A stretch of DNA of 64,000 bases from Qipengyuania citrea (GTDB lineage: Bacteria; Pseudomonadota; Alphaproteobacteria; Sphingomonadales; Sphingomonadaceae), in contig NZ_JALJZT010000002.1 in assembly GCF_024171405.1 (NCBI RefSeq), positions 1,922,001-1,986,000 of the forward strand, in the 5' to 3' direction. This document shows positions 7,902-14,636 of this stretch, piece by piece. A program made the translations under genes and the position numbers. The notes beneath the pieces were generated by a model. The model was not told the DNA's origin, searched no databases, and was given only the letters and a program-made list of their open reading frames with translations. Every line of letters begins with the position of its first letter. Within the stretch, counting starts at the first letter, position 1.

Positions 7902-9575
7902 CTAGTCGAGCACTTCGGCGCGCAGCGCCTTGCGGTCGAGCTTGCCGATCATCGTCTTGGGCAGATCCTCACGGATGACTACCGCATCGGCACGCTCGTG
8001 CTTGCCCACGCGCGTATTGAGCCATTGCTTGAGCTGTTCGCCGCTCGCTTCATGGCCGGCTTTGAGCGTCACATAGGCCACCGGCATTTCGCCGTGATAG
8101 GCATCGGGACGGCCGATCACCAGCGCCTCCTTCACCGCCTCATGCTCAAGCAGGACGTCCTCGACTTGGCTCGGGAAGACCTTGAAGCCGCCGACCGCGA
8201 TCATGTCCTTGATCCGGTCGACGATCTCAAGAAATCCATCGGAATCCACGGTCGCCACATCGCCCGTGCGCAGCCAAGTCTTGCCGAGATGTTCGACGAA
8301 AATGTCCTTGGACGCCTCGGGACGGTTCCAATAGCCCCGCATGACCTGCGGACCATGGAGCGCGAGTTCGCCCGGTTCGCCGTCGGGCGCGATGACTGCC
8401 GGGTCTTCCTTGTCGAGCAGCAGCACTTCGGTCTGCATGATGACCTGGCCGATGGTGCCGGGCTTGCGCATCCCTTCATAGGGATTGGCCGAGACCACCC
8501 CCGCACTCTCGGTCAGGCCATAGCCTTCGACCAGCCGGACGCCGGTGTCCGCCTCGAATTGCTCGCGCAGCGGGCCGGGCAGCGGCGCGCCACCCGAAAT
8601 GCACACTTTGAGCGTCGATAAATCGGTCTTGGCGAGATCGGGATGGTCGAGCAACGCCTGGAACATCGTCGGCACGCCGGGGAATCCCGTCGCGCCATAT
8701 CGCGCGATCGTCTGCAGCACCTGTCCTGCCTCGAACCGCGGGACCATGGCGATCGACGCGCCGGTCAGCACCGCGTGGTTGAGCAGCGCGGTATTGGCGA
8801 AGACATGGAAGAACGGCAGCGCGCCGAGAAAGACCTCGCCCGCCGGATTGCCGAAGGGGTTGAGCCCTGCAGTCTGCTGCGCATTGATCGACAGATTCGC
8901 ATGGGTGAGCATCGCCCCCTTGGGCGTGCCGGTCGTCCCCCCGGTATATTGCAGCAGCGCGAGCCCCTGCGGATCGATTTCGGGAAGTTCGCCCGTGTTC
9001 CGTTCGCCGCTCTCCAAGAAGGCGCGCCACGGCAGGATCGATGGGCCGTAGGCTACCTGGGCGATCTTGCTGCGCGCGAGCACGCGCATCGCCAGCCCCT
9101 TGAGCGTGGGCAGCATCTGTCCCAGCGAGCTGACGACCAGCGTTTCGAGCGCGGAGCCATGCAGCACCTTTTCCGCGGTGGCGTAAAGCTCGGGCACATC
9201 GACCGTGACCAGCAGCCGCGTACCCGAATCGGCGACCTGCTGCTCGAGCTCCTCGACCGAATAGAGCGGCGAGAAATTAACCACCACGGCCCCCGCCATC
9301 ATCGCCCCGTAATAGGCAGCGACATAGCTCGGGACATTGGGCAGGAAGAGCCCGACCCGGTCGCCCTCGGCAATTCCCCGCGCCCGGAGGGCATGGGCAA
9401 AGGCCTGCGCATCGCCGAGCAGCTCGCGATAGGGATAGGTGCGACCGAGGAAATGCAGCAGCGGCGCATCGGGCGAGGCCTGCGCCGTCCGCGCGAACAT
9501 GGCGGGCAGCGCCAGCGCTTCGAAATGCGTATCCCATGGCACCGGGTGGTGGTTCGGCAGCTTGCTTACATCCAT
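7902..9575 (-). CDS. Long-chain acyl-CoA ligase, AMP-binding family
   Basis: The 557-residue enzyme belongs to the ANL superfamily and activates a carboxylic acid to its CoA thioester through an acyl-adenylate. The P-loop YTGGTTGTPKGAML (about residue 210), GYGLTESAG (about 355), the TGD motif (about 440) and the catalytic Lys in KTMIGKLDRKAL near the C-terminus are all present. It resembles FadD/PimA-type ligases of beta-oxidation; chain-length preference cannot be read from sequence. ATG at 9575 is preceded by a distant GAGAGG. It is monocistronic between two terminators. Confidence 0.88.
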   Translation of the reverse strand: MDVSKLPNHHPVPWDTHFEALALPAMFARTAQASPDAPLLHFLGRTYPYRELLGDAQAFAHALRARGIAEGDRVGLFLPNVPSYVAAYYGAMMAGAVVVNFSPLYSVEELEQQVADSGTRLLVTVDVPELYATAEKVLHGSALETLVVSSLGQMLPTLKGLAMRVLARSKIAQVAYGPSILPWRAFLESGERNTGELPEIDPQGLALLQYTGGTTGTPKGAMLTHANLSINAQQTAGLNPFGNPAGEVFLGALPFFHVFANTALLNHAVLTGASIAMVPRFEAGQVLQTIARYGATGFPGVPTMFQALLDHPDLAKTDLSTLKVCISGGAPLPGPLREQFEADTGVRLVEGYGLTESAGVVSANPYEGMRKPGTIGQVIMQTEVLLLDKEDPAVIAPDGEPGELALHGPQVMRGYWNRPEASKDIFVEHLGKTWLRTGDVATVDSDGFLEIVDRIKDMIAVGGFKVFPSQVEDVLLEHEAVKEALVIGRPDAYHGEMPVAYVTLKAGHEASGEQLKQWLNTRVGKHERADAVVIREDLPKTMIGKLDRKALRAEVLD

Positions 9576-9610
9576 GTCAGTAGCATGACCTCTCTCGCTT
9601 CAAAGGCAAG

Positions 9611-9646
9611 CAAAAAGGCGGGAAAAGCCATAGCCTTCCCCGCCTT
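9611..9646 (-). terminator. Intrinsic terminator after the TrcR-like gene
   Basis: On the minus strand AAGGCGGGGAAGGC pairs with GCTTTTCCCGCCTT (14 pairs, two of them G-U) around a four-base loop, followed by a T run. It ends the DUF1013 gene before the acyl-CoA ligase. Confidence 0.8.
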
Positions 9647-9670
9647 CCGGAATTTCATGCGCCGACAGGA

Positions 9671-10396
9671 TCAGGCCTGGTCGGGTTCCGCAGTCTCGCC
9701 CGCGTCTTCGGCTGCGCGCTTGGCTTCGAGCCAGGCGGCGGCTTCGGCTTCCTGCACGGCTTCTGCAGCAGCCTTTTCATTGGCCTGGCGCTCGGCCCGC
9801 AGTTCCTCGATCAGCTTCTCGCGATCGCTGCCACCGGTGGTTTCGACCGGTGCGGCTTCGTCTTCGATGCCGGCCTTCTTCGCTGCCTTGGCGACGACCG
9901 CGTCGAGTTCGCGCTGCGAACACAGACCGAGCGTCACCGGGTCCTTGGGCTGGATGTTCTGGATGTTCCAGTGGCTGCGTTCACGGATCGCGGTGATCGT
10001 GTTGCGCGTGGTGCCGATCAGCTTGCCGATCTGCGCATCCGAAATCTCCGGATGGTTGCGCAGGATCCAGGCGATGCCATCGGGCTTGTCCTGGCGCTTC
10101 GAGACCGGCGTGTAGCGCGGCCCCTTGGTGCGGCTGACCGCCACCGGCGCGCGCTGCATCTTGAGCCGATAATCGTTGTCCGCCTGTCCCTTTTCGATCT
10201 CGTCCTGCGTCAACTCGCCCGAGTGGACGGGGTCGCGGCCGGTATATTTGCTGCCCGTGAGATCGTCCGCCATGGCCTGCACTTCGAGGATATGAAGGCC
10301 GCAAAACTCGGCGATCTGTTCGAACGACAGGCCGGTGTTGTCGACCAGCCAGGTGGCAGTCGCATGCGGCATCAGCGGTTTGGGTTGGTCGGCCAT
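9671..10396 (-). CDS. DUF1013 protein, TrcR-like cell-cycle transcriptional regulator
   Basis: The 241-residue protein contains the alphaproteobacteria-specific DUF1013 core (about residues 1-165), with helix-turn-helix-like segments (LSFEQIAEFCGLHILEVQAM and ISDAQIGKLIGTTRNTITAI). The family is annotated as cell cycle transcriptional regulator TrcR after the Caulobacter member. The last 75 residues are alanine/glutamate-rich and probably a disordered or coiled tail. ATG at 10396 opens with MADQPKPLMPHATA, as in the family. It stands alone, with a terminator behind it. Function is assigned by family recall only. Confidence 0.82.
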   Translation of the reverse strand: MADQPKPLMPHATATWLVDNTGLSFEQIAEFCGLHILEVQAMADDLTGSKYTGRDPVHSGELTQDEIEKGQADNDYRLKMQRAPVAVSRTKGPRYTPVSKRQDKPDGIAWILRNHPEISDAQIGKLIGTTRNTITAIRERSHWNIQNIQPKDPVTLGLCSQRELDAVVAKAAKKAGIEDEAAPVETTGGSDREKLIEELRAERQANEKAAAEAVQEAEAAAWLEAKRAAEDAGETAEPDQA

Positions 10397-10420
10397 TGAA
10401 ATGCCTTTTCTCGTCTTACG

Positions 10421-10451
10421 AAAATAGAAGGCCGCCCCTCGCGGGACGGCC
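10421..10451 (-). terminator. Intrinsic terminator after the plcP-agt pair
   Basis: On the minus strand GGCCGTCCC and GGGGCGGCC form a stem closed by a GCGA (GNRA) tetraloop, followed by TTCTATTTTC. It lies 50 bases past the glycosyltransferase stop and upstream of the DUF1013 gene. Confidence 0.75.
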
Positions 10452-10500
10452 GTTATCGTGCCGATGTAGGGGAGAGCGCCGGATTCGGCAAGCGAAAGCC

Positions 10501-11583
10501 TCAGGCCGCGGGAAGCTGCTCCGCCTCGAAAGCCGCGAGCCCGCTGAGGAACTGTCCCGTCGCGGCGGCCCAGCTGAAGCTTGCGCCATACCGGGCACAG
10601 GCTGCGCGGTCGCAGAAAAGTGCCGCACCGATCGCACGGGCGAGTTCCTCACCCAATGCGCCGACCGCGCTGGTCACGATATCGCGCGGTCCGGCAACCG
10701 GATAGGCGGCGACCGGAGTACCGCAGGCCAGTGCCTCGATCATGACCAGTCCGAAAGTGTCGGTCCTGCTCGGGAAGACGAAGACATCCGCCCCGGCATA
10801 GCACCCCGCCAGATCGCGCCCCGAACGCCGCCCCAGAAAGTGCGCTTGGGGATATTTCGCGCGCAGTGATGCCAGCGACGGTCCGTCGCCGACCACGACC
10901 TTGCTGCCGGGATAGTCGGCGTCGAGGAATGCCTCGACGTTCTTTTCAACCGCGACCCGACCGACATAGAGCTGGATCGGGCGCGGCAGATCGGCAAATT
11001 CGGGCGGCGGCGGCGCATCGGGCGTAAAGCAGGCGAGATCGACCCCGCGGCTCCAGCGGTGCAGCTGGGTCAGCCCATGCGCGCGCAATTCCTCGCTGAT
11101 GCTCTCGGTCGCCACCAGCACGCGTTTGGCGGGACGGTGGAACCACTGGATATACCGCCAGAACCATGCGGCGGGCAGATGCGTGCGCTTGGCGAGATAG
11201 TCCGGAAACTGTGTGTGATAGGCGGTGGTGAAGCGGATATCGTGTTTTGCACAATAGCGGCGTGCCGTCATGCCGAGCGGACCCTCGGTAGCGATATGGA
11301 TCGCCTCGGGCGAAAAGGCGCGCAGGCGGTTCGCCACCGCGCCCGGGACGGCCAGCGCCAGCCGGATTTCGGGATAGGTCGGACAGGGCACGCTGGCGAA
11401 TTCGTCGGGCGAGACGACCAGCACATCGTGCCCCTGTTCGCGCAAGTGATCGCAAGTCGTGGTGAGCGTGCGGACGACGCCATTCATCTGTGGCAGCCAT
11501 GCGTCGGTGACGATCGCAATCCGGTGCGGCGCGCTCGGCTGAACCTCGCGGATCTGGGCGCGCGCGCCGGACATCGAACTCAC
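10501..11583 (-). CDS. GT4 glycosyltransferase, probable diacylglycerol glycosyltransferase (Agt-like)
   Basis: The 360-residue GT-B enzyme has an N-terminal acceptor domain opening RIAIVTDAWLPQMNGV, a hinge, and a C-terminal nucleotide-sugar domain with KNVEAFL, the VGDGP loop and FGLVMIEALACGTPV. Its start is a GTG at 11583 overlapping the TGA of the metallophosphoesterase (GTGA), so the two are coupled; an ATG at 11574 is an alternative. This pairing with a PlcP-type phosphoesterase is the arrangement of Agt, which makes glucosyl- or glucuronosyl-diacylglycerol when phosphate is scarce. The acceptor is inferred from context; a mannosyltransferase is the main alternative. Confidence 0.8.
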   Translation of the reverse strand: MSSMSGARAQIREVQPSAPHRIAIVTDAWLPQMNGVVRTLTTTCDHLREQGHDVLVVSPDEFASVPCPTYPEIRLALAVPGAVANRLRAFSPEAIHIATEGPLGMTARRYCAKHDIRFTTAYHTQFPDYLAKRTHLPAAWFWRYIQWFHRPAKRVLVATESISEELRAHGLTQLHRWSRGVDLACFTPDAPPPPEFADLPRPIQLYVGRVAVEKNVEAFLDADYPGSKVVVGDGPSLASLRAKYPQAHFLGRRSGRDLAGCYAGADVFVFPSRTDTFGLVMIEALACGTPVAAYPVAGPRDIVTSAVGALGEELARAIGAALFCDRAACARYGASFSWAAATGQFLSGLAAFEAEQLPAA

Positions 11584-12476
11584 GCGGCCTCCGGGACCGA
11601 TGGCGCGACCACCCGCTGCTCGGCTTCGCGCCGGGCAATCTCATCGGGCCAGTGGAGGATTTCCATGGTCCCGTCGAAATGCTCGACCAGCGCGTTGCAA
11701 CCCTCGACCCAGTCGCCGTCGTTCCAATATTCGATCTGCTTGCCATCATGGTCGAAGGTGCGGAATTCGGCGGTATGGATATGGCCGCAGACCACGCCAT
11801 CGACACCCCGTTCGGCCGCGGCACGGGCGACGACTTCCTCGTATTTCGAAATGAACTCGACCGCGTTCTTGACCTTGTGCTTGGCGGCCTTCGAGATCGA
11901 CCAATAGGGCAGGCCCAGCCGCTTGCGCGCGCCGGCCACCCAATTGTTGAGCTTCATCATCACATGGTAGAGCGCGTCGCCGACGAAGGCGAGCCAGCGG
12001 TGCGCCAGCATGATGGTGTCGAATTCGTCGCCATGCAGCACCATCAGGCGGCGCCCGTCGGCAGTATCGTGGAATGCCGCGCGCATGATCTCGACTCCGC
12101 CCAGGTTCATCCCGCTGAACGGGCGGACCATTTCGTCGTGATTGCCGGGAATATAGACGATCCGCGTACCGCGCTTGGCACGCTTGAGGATGCGCCAGAC
12201 GATATCGTTGTGTTCCGGGGGCCAGTAGACCTTCTTCTTCAACCGCCAGCCATCGATGATGTCGCCGACGAGATACATCGTCTCGCTATCGGTGTGGTCG
12301 AGGAAATCGATCAGCAGTTCGTGATTGCAACCCCTGGTGCCGAGATGGACGTCGCTGATCCAGATCGTGCGAAACTCGCGCCGCTTGCCGATCGTGCGTT
12401 CGGGCACGCTCGGTTTGATCGACGGAAAACTGGCGACCTTGTGGACGGCATCGAAGTCGGTGGGCAGATCATTCAT
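11580..12476 (-). CDS. plcP: Metallophosphoesterase, probable phospholipase C PlcP
   Basis: The 298-residue protein is a calcineurin-like phosphoesterase related to LpxH. Metal-binding motifs run in order: ISDVHLG (about residue 40), VGDIIDG (about 70), GNHDE (about 109), HGDEFD (about 148) and GHIH (about 232). Many tools would call it UDP-2,3-diacylglucosamine diphosphatase. The extended VYWPPEHNDIVW and RGTRIVYIPGNHDE segments and the coupled glycosyltransferase instead fit PlcP, which releases diacylglycerol from phospholipids during phosphate starvation. An AGGGGAG ribosome site precedes the ATG but is partly buried in a hairpin. Confidence 0.8.
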   Translation of the reverse strand: MNDLPTDFDAVHKVASFPSIKPSVPERTIGKRREFRTIWISDVHLGTRGCNHELLIDFLDHTDSETMYLVGDIIDGWRLKKKVYWPPEHNDIVWRILKRAKRGTRIVYIPGNHDEMVRPFSGMNLGGVEIMRAAFHDTADGRRLMVLHGDEFDTIMLAHRWLAFVGDALYHVMMKLNNWVAGARKRLGLPYWSISKAAKHKVKNAVEFISKYEEVVARAAAERGVDGVVCGHIHTAEFRTFDHDGKQIEYWNDGDWVEGCNALVEHFDGTMEILHWPDEIARREAEQRVVAPSVPEAA

Positions 12477-12487
12477 GGGCCGGGCTC

Positions 12488-12505
12488 CCCTGATGAGTAT
12501 CAGGG
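12488..12505 (-). promoter_or_regulatory. Hairpin overlapping the plcP ribosome-binding site
   Basis: CCCTGAT and ATCAGGG form a perfect 7-bp stem with a four-base loop, ending 11 bases before the plcP start codon. On the minus strand the 3' arm runs into the AGGGGAG Shine-Dalgarno sequence, so folding of the leader could limit ribosome access. Confidence 0.5.
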
Positions 12506-12524
12506 CCAGCCATGGCGATGGATT

Positions 12525-12553
12525 GTTACGAGCGATTCACATTGCCGTTACGG
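12525..12553 (-). promoter_or_regulatory. Pho-box-like triple repeat upstream of plcP
   Basis: On the minus strand the heptamers CCGTAAC, ATGTGAA and TCGTAAC recur at exact 11-base intervals. PhoB boxes are direct heptamer repeats of the CTGTCAT/CTGTAAC type with the same 11-base period. Each heptamer is a weak match; the spacing is the stronger argument. The block ends 48 bases upstream of the plcP start codon. Confidence 0.4.
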
Positions 12554-12579
12554 ATCGGCGACATTGCGACACTTTGGGT

Positions 12580-13194
12580 TCACCCCATGGGGATGAAATC
12601 GGGAAGCTGCGACACCCGTTCGATCCAGCGTTCGACCGCCGGATAGTCGCCCAGCCCGAAGCCGCCTTCGTCCGCCACATGGGTATAGGCGAACAGCGCG
12701 ATATCGGCGAGCGAGACGCTATCGCCCACAAACCAGTCGTGCCCGGCAAGATGGCCGTCCATCAGCGACAGCGCCTCGCAACCGGCGATCCGCTTGGCCA
12801 TCATCTGCGCCTTCTGCTGCGGCGAAAGCTGCGCGCTCCCGATGAAATGCAGCCAGAAACGCATGGTCGCGATGTTGGGTTCGTGGCTGTATTGTTCGAA
12901 GAACATCCATCGCAGCATATCCGCCTGGTCGAAGCTGTCCTGCGGGATCAGTGCGCTGCCCGAGGCGAGATACCAGCAGGCGGCATTGCTTTCGGGCAGG
13001 AAGCGGTTGCCGATCTGCAGCACGGGGATGCGCCCGTTCGGATTGACCCGCTCGAGGAACTCGGGCGTGCGCGTTTCCCCGGCAATGATATCGTATTGCC
13101 GGGTTGCCAGCGGCAGGCCGAGCAGCGCGGCGGTGAGCTTGATCTTGTAGCAATTGCCGCTGCGCGGATCCTCGTGGAGCGTGACCTCAGTCAC
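12580..13194 (-). CDS. Glutathione S-transferase family protein
   Basis: The 204-residue product has the thioredoxin-like N-terminal domain (about residues 1-80, with NPNGRIPVL and the glutathione-binding PESNAACWYL) and an all-helical C-terminal domain (about 90-204, with DWFVGDSVSLADIALFAY). The probable start is GTG at 13194, overlapping the stop of the quinone oxidoreductase by eight bases. The coupling suggests a joint role in detoxifying electrophiles or quinones, but the substrate is unknown. Confidence 0.88.
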   Translation of the reverse strand: MTEVTLHEDPRSGNCYKIKLTAALLGLPLATRQYDIIAGETRTPEFLERVNPNGRIPVLQIGNRFLPESNAACWYLASGSALIPQDSFDQADMLRWMFFEQYSHEPNIATMRFWLHFIGSAQLSPQQKAQMMAKRIAGCEALSLMDGHLAGHDWFVGDSVSLADIALFAYTHVADEGGFGLGDYPAVERWIERVSQLPDFIPMG

Positions 13195-14209
13195 CGGCTA
13201 CCTCGAGCACGATCTTGCCGATATGATCGCCCGCCTCCATCCGCGCATGCGCGGCACTCGCATCGGCAAGCGCGAAGGTCTGGTCCATCACCGGTGCGAT
13301 CGTGCCGTCCTCGAACAGGGGCCAGGCATGGTTGTAGATCTCGTCGGCGAGCAGCGCCTTGAAATCGTCCGAGCGCGGCCGCAGCGTCGAGCCGGTCAGC
13401 GCCAGCCGCTTGCGCATGACCGTGGCCATGTTGATCTCGGCCTTGAGCCCGCCAAGCACGGCGATGGTTACATGCCGCCCGTCATCGGCCAGACATTCGA
13501 TATTGCGCGCGACGTAATCGCCCGAAACCATGTCGAGCACGACGTTGACACCCTGACCGCCGGTGAAGGTCTTTACCTCCTCGACGAAGTCCTGCGTCTT
13601 GTAATTGATCGCCAGATCCGCCCCCAGATCGCGGATCGCCTGACATTTCTCTTCGCTTCCCGCGGTCGCGATCACGGTGATGTCGAAGGCCTTGGCCAGC
13701 TGGATCGCCATGGTTCCGATTCCGCTGGTGCCGCCATGGACCAGCAGCGTGTCGCCGTTCCCGGCCCAGCCGCGCTCGAACACATTGTGCCACACGGTGA
13801 ACAGCGTTTCGGGGACTGCCGCGGCGGCTTCCATCGTCATCGCCTTGGGCACGCGCAAGCAATGCGCCGAATGTGCCAAGCAGTATTCCGCGTAGCCCCC
13901 GCCCGACACGAGTGCGCAGACGCGCCTGCCCAGCATTTCGGGCGGCGCGCCCTTGCCGATCGCCACGACGGTGCCCGATACTTCGAGGCCCGGGACTGGC
14001 GAGGCACCGGGCGGCGGCGGGTAATAGCCCTGCCGCTGGATCACATCGGGCCGGTTGACCCCGGCGTAAGCGACACGGATCAGCACCTGGTTCTCGCCCG
14101 GTTGGGGCACGGGCAACTGCTCGGACCGCAATACCTCGGGTCCGCCGGGCTTGTCGAAACCCGTCGCTGACATCGTTTTCGGCAAATCTGCTGCCACTCG
14201 CGCCCCCAT
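13187..14209 (-). CDS. NAD(P)H-quinone oxidoreductase, zinc-independent MDR family
   Basis: The 340-residue protein is a medium-chain dehydrogenase/reductase of the QOR/PIG3 type: GroES-like N-terminal domain with AGVNRPDVIQRQGYYPPPPG, then a Rossmann domain with HGGTSGIGTMAIQLAKA. The cysteine and histidine zinc ligands of alcohol dehydrogenases are absent. I place the start at the ATG ending at 14209, nine bases after AGGGA; an ATG at 14215 is close, and the longer frame would collide with the divergent DUF1192 gene. It is coupled to the GST downstream. Confidence 0.88.
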   Translation of the reverse strand: MGARVAADLPKTMSATGFDKPGGPEVLRSEQLPVPQPGENQVLIRVAYAGVNRPDVIQRQGYYPPPPGASPVPGLEVSGTVVAIGKGAPPEMLGRRVCALVSGGGYAEYCLAHSAHCLRVPKAMTMEAAAAVPETLFTVWHNVFERGWAGNGDTLLVHGGTSGIGTMAIQLAKAFDITVIATAGSEEKCQAIRDLGADLAINYKTQDFVEEVKTFTGGQGVNVVLDMVSGDYVARNIECLADDGRHVTIAVLGGLKAEINMATVMRKRLALTGSTLRPRSDDFKALLADEIYNHAWPLFEDGTIAPVMDQTFALADASAAHARMEAGDHIGKIVLEVAGD

Positions 14210-14307
14210 CGCCATTGTTCCCTGCGTGTCGTCCCTGCCACGCTTGGCCGTGCAATACCGCGCTGCCCCGTTGACAGCAACCACACAGAATTGCGACATT
14301 GGTCCCA

Positions 14308-14508
14308 ATGGATGACGATGCCCGTCCGCGCCCCCGAGGCGACGCCGCGAGCCTGCTTATGACCGAGGACCTCGGCCCCTATTCGCAGGACGAACTGGCG
14401 GTGCGGATCGCATTGCTCGAAGCCGAGATCGACCGGGTCGAGAACCACCGGAGCTCGGCCGCCGCGCATCGCAATGCCGCAGAGGCATTGTTCGGGCGAA
14501 AGGAATAG
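14308..14508 (+). CDS. DUF1192 family small protein
   Basis: This 66-residue protein matches DUF1192: a charged N-terminus (MDDDARPRPRGDAAS), then DLGPYSQDELAVRIALLEAEIDRV and a short helix ending in FGRKE. The central part should form a coiled-coil helix. No function is known for the family. The ATG at 14308 lacks an obvious Shine-Dalgarno site. It is divergent from the quinone oxidoreductase and 128 bases upstream of clpA. Confidence 0.82.
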   Translation: MDDDARPRPRGDAASLLMTEDLGPYSQDELAVRIALLEAEIDRVENHRSSAAAHRNAAEALFGRKE

Positions 14509-14636
14509 TTGGTGATGCGGGGGCTGAAAATATTGCCCTGCGCACCCATATCCGGCGAGCATACAGCATTGGCTAACCTTCGGCCCATAGGCTGTCCCGT
14601 ATTCGCCCCGTGCGAATCCCATGAGAAAGACATCTG

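Noticed and set aside
11580-12476. Calling the metallophosphoesterase LpxH
   Set aside because: Motifs alone allow it, but length, the VYWPPEHNDIVW region and the coupled glycosyltransferase fit PlcP better; kept as the stated alternative.
12563-12579. TGTCGCAATGTCGC near the plcP leader as a Pho box
   Set aside because: Its repeat period is eight bases, not eleven, and it lies at the end of the GST coding region.
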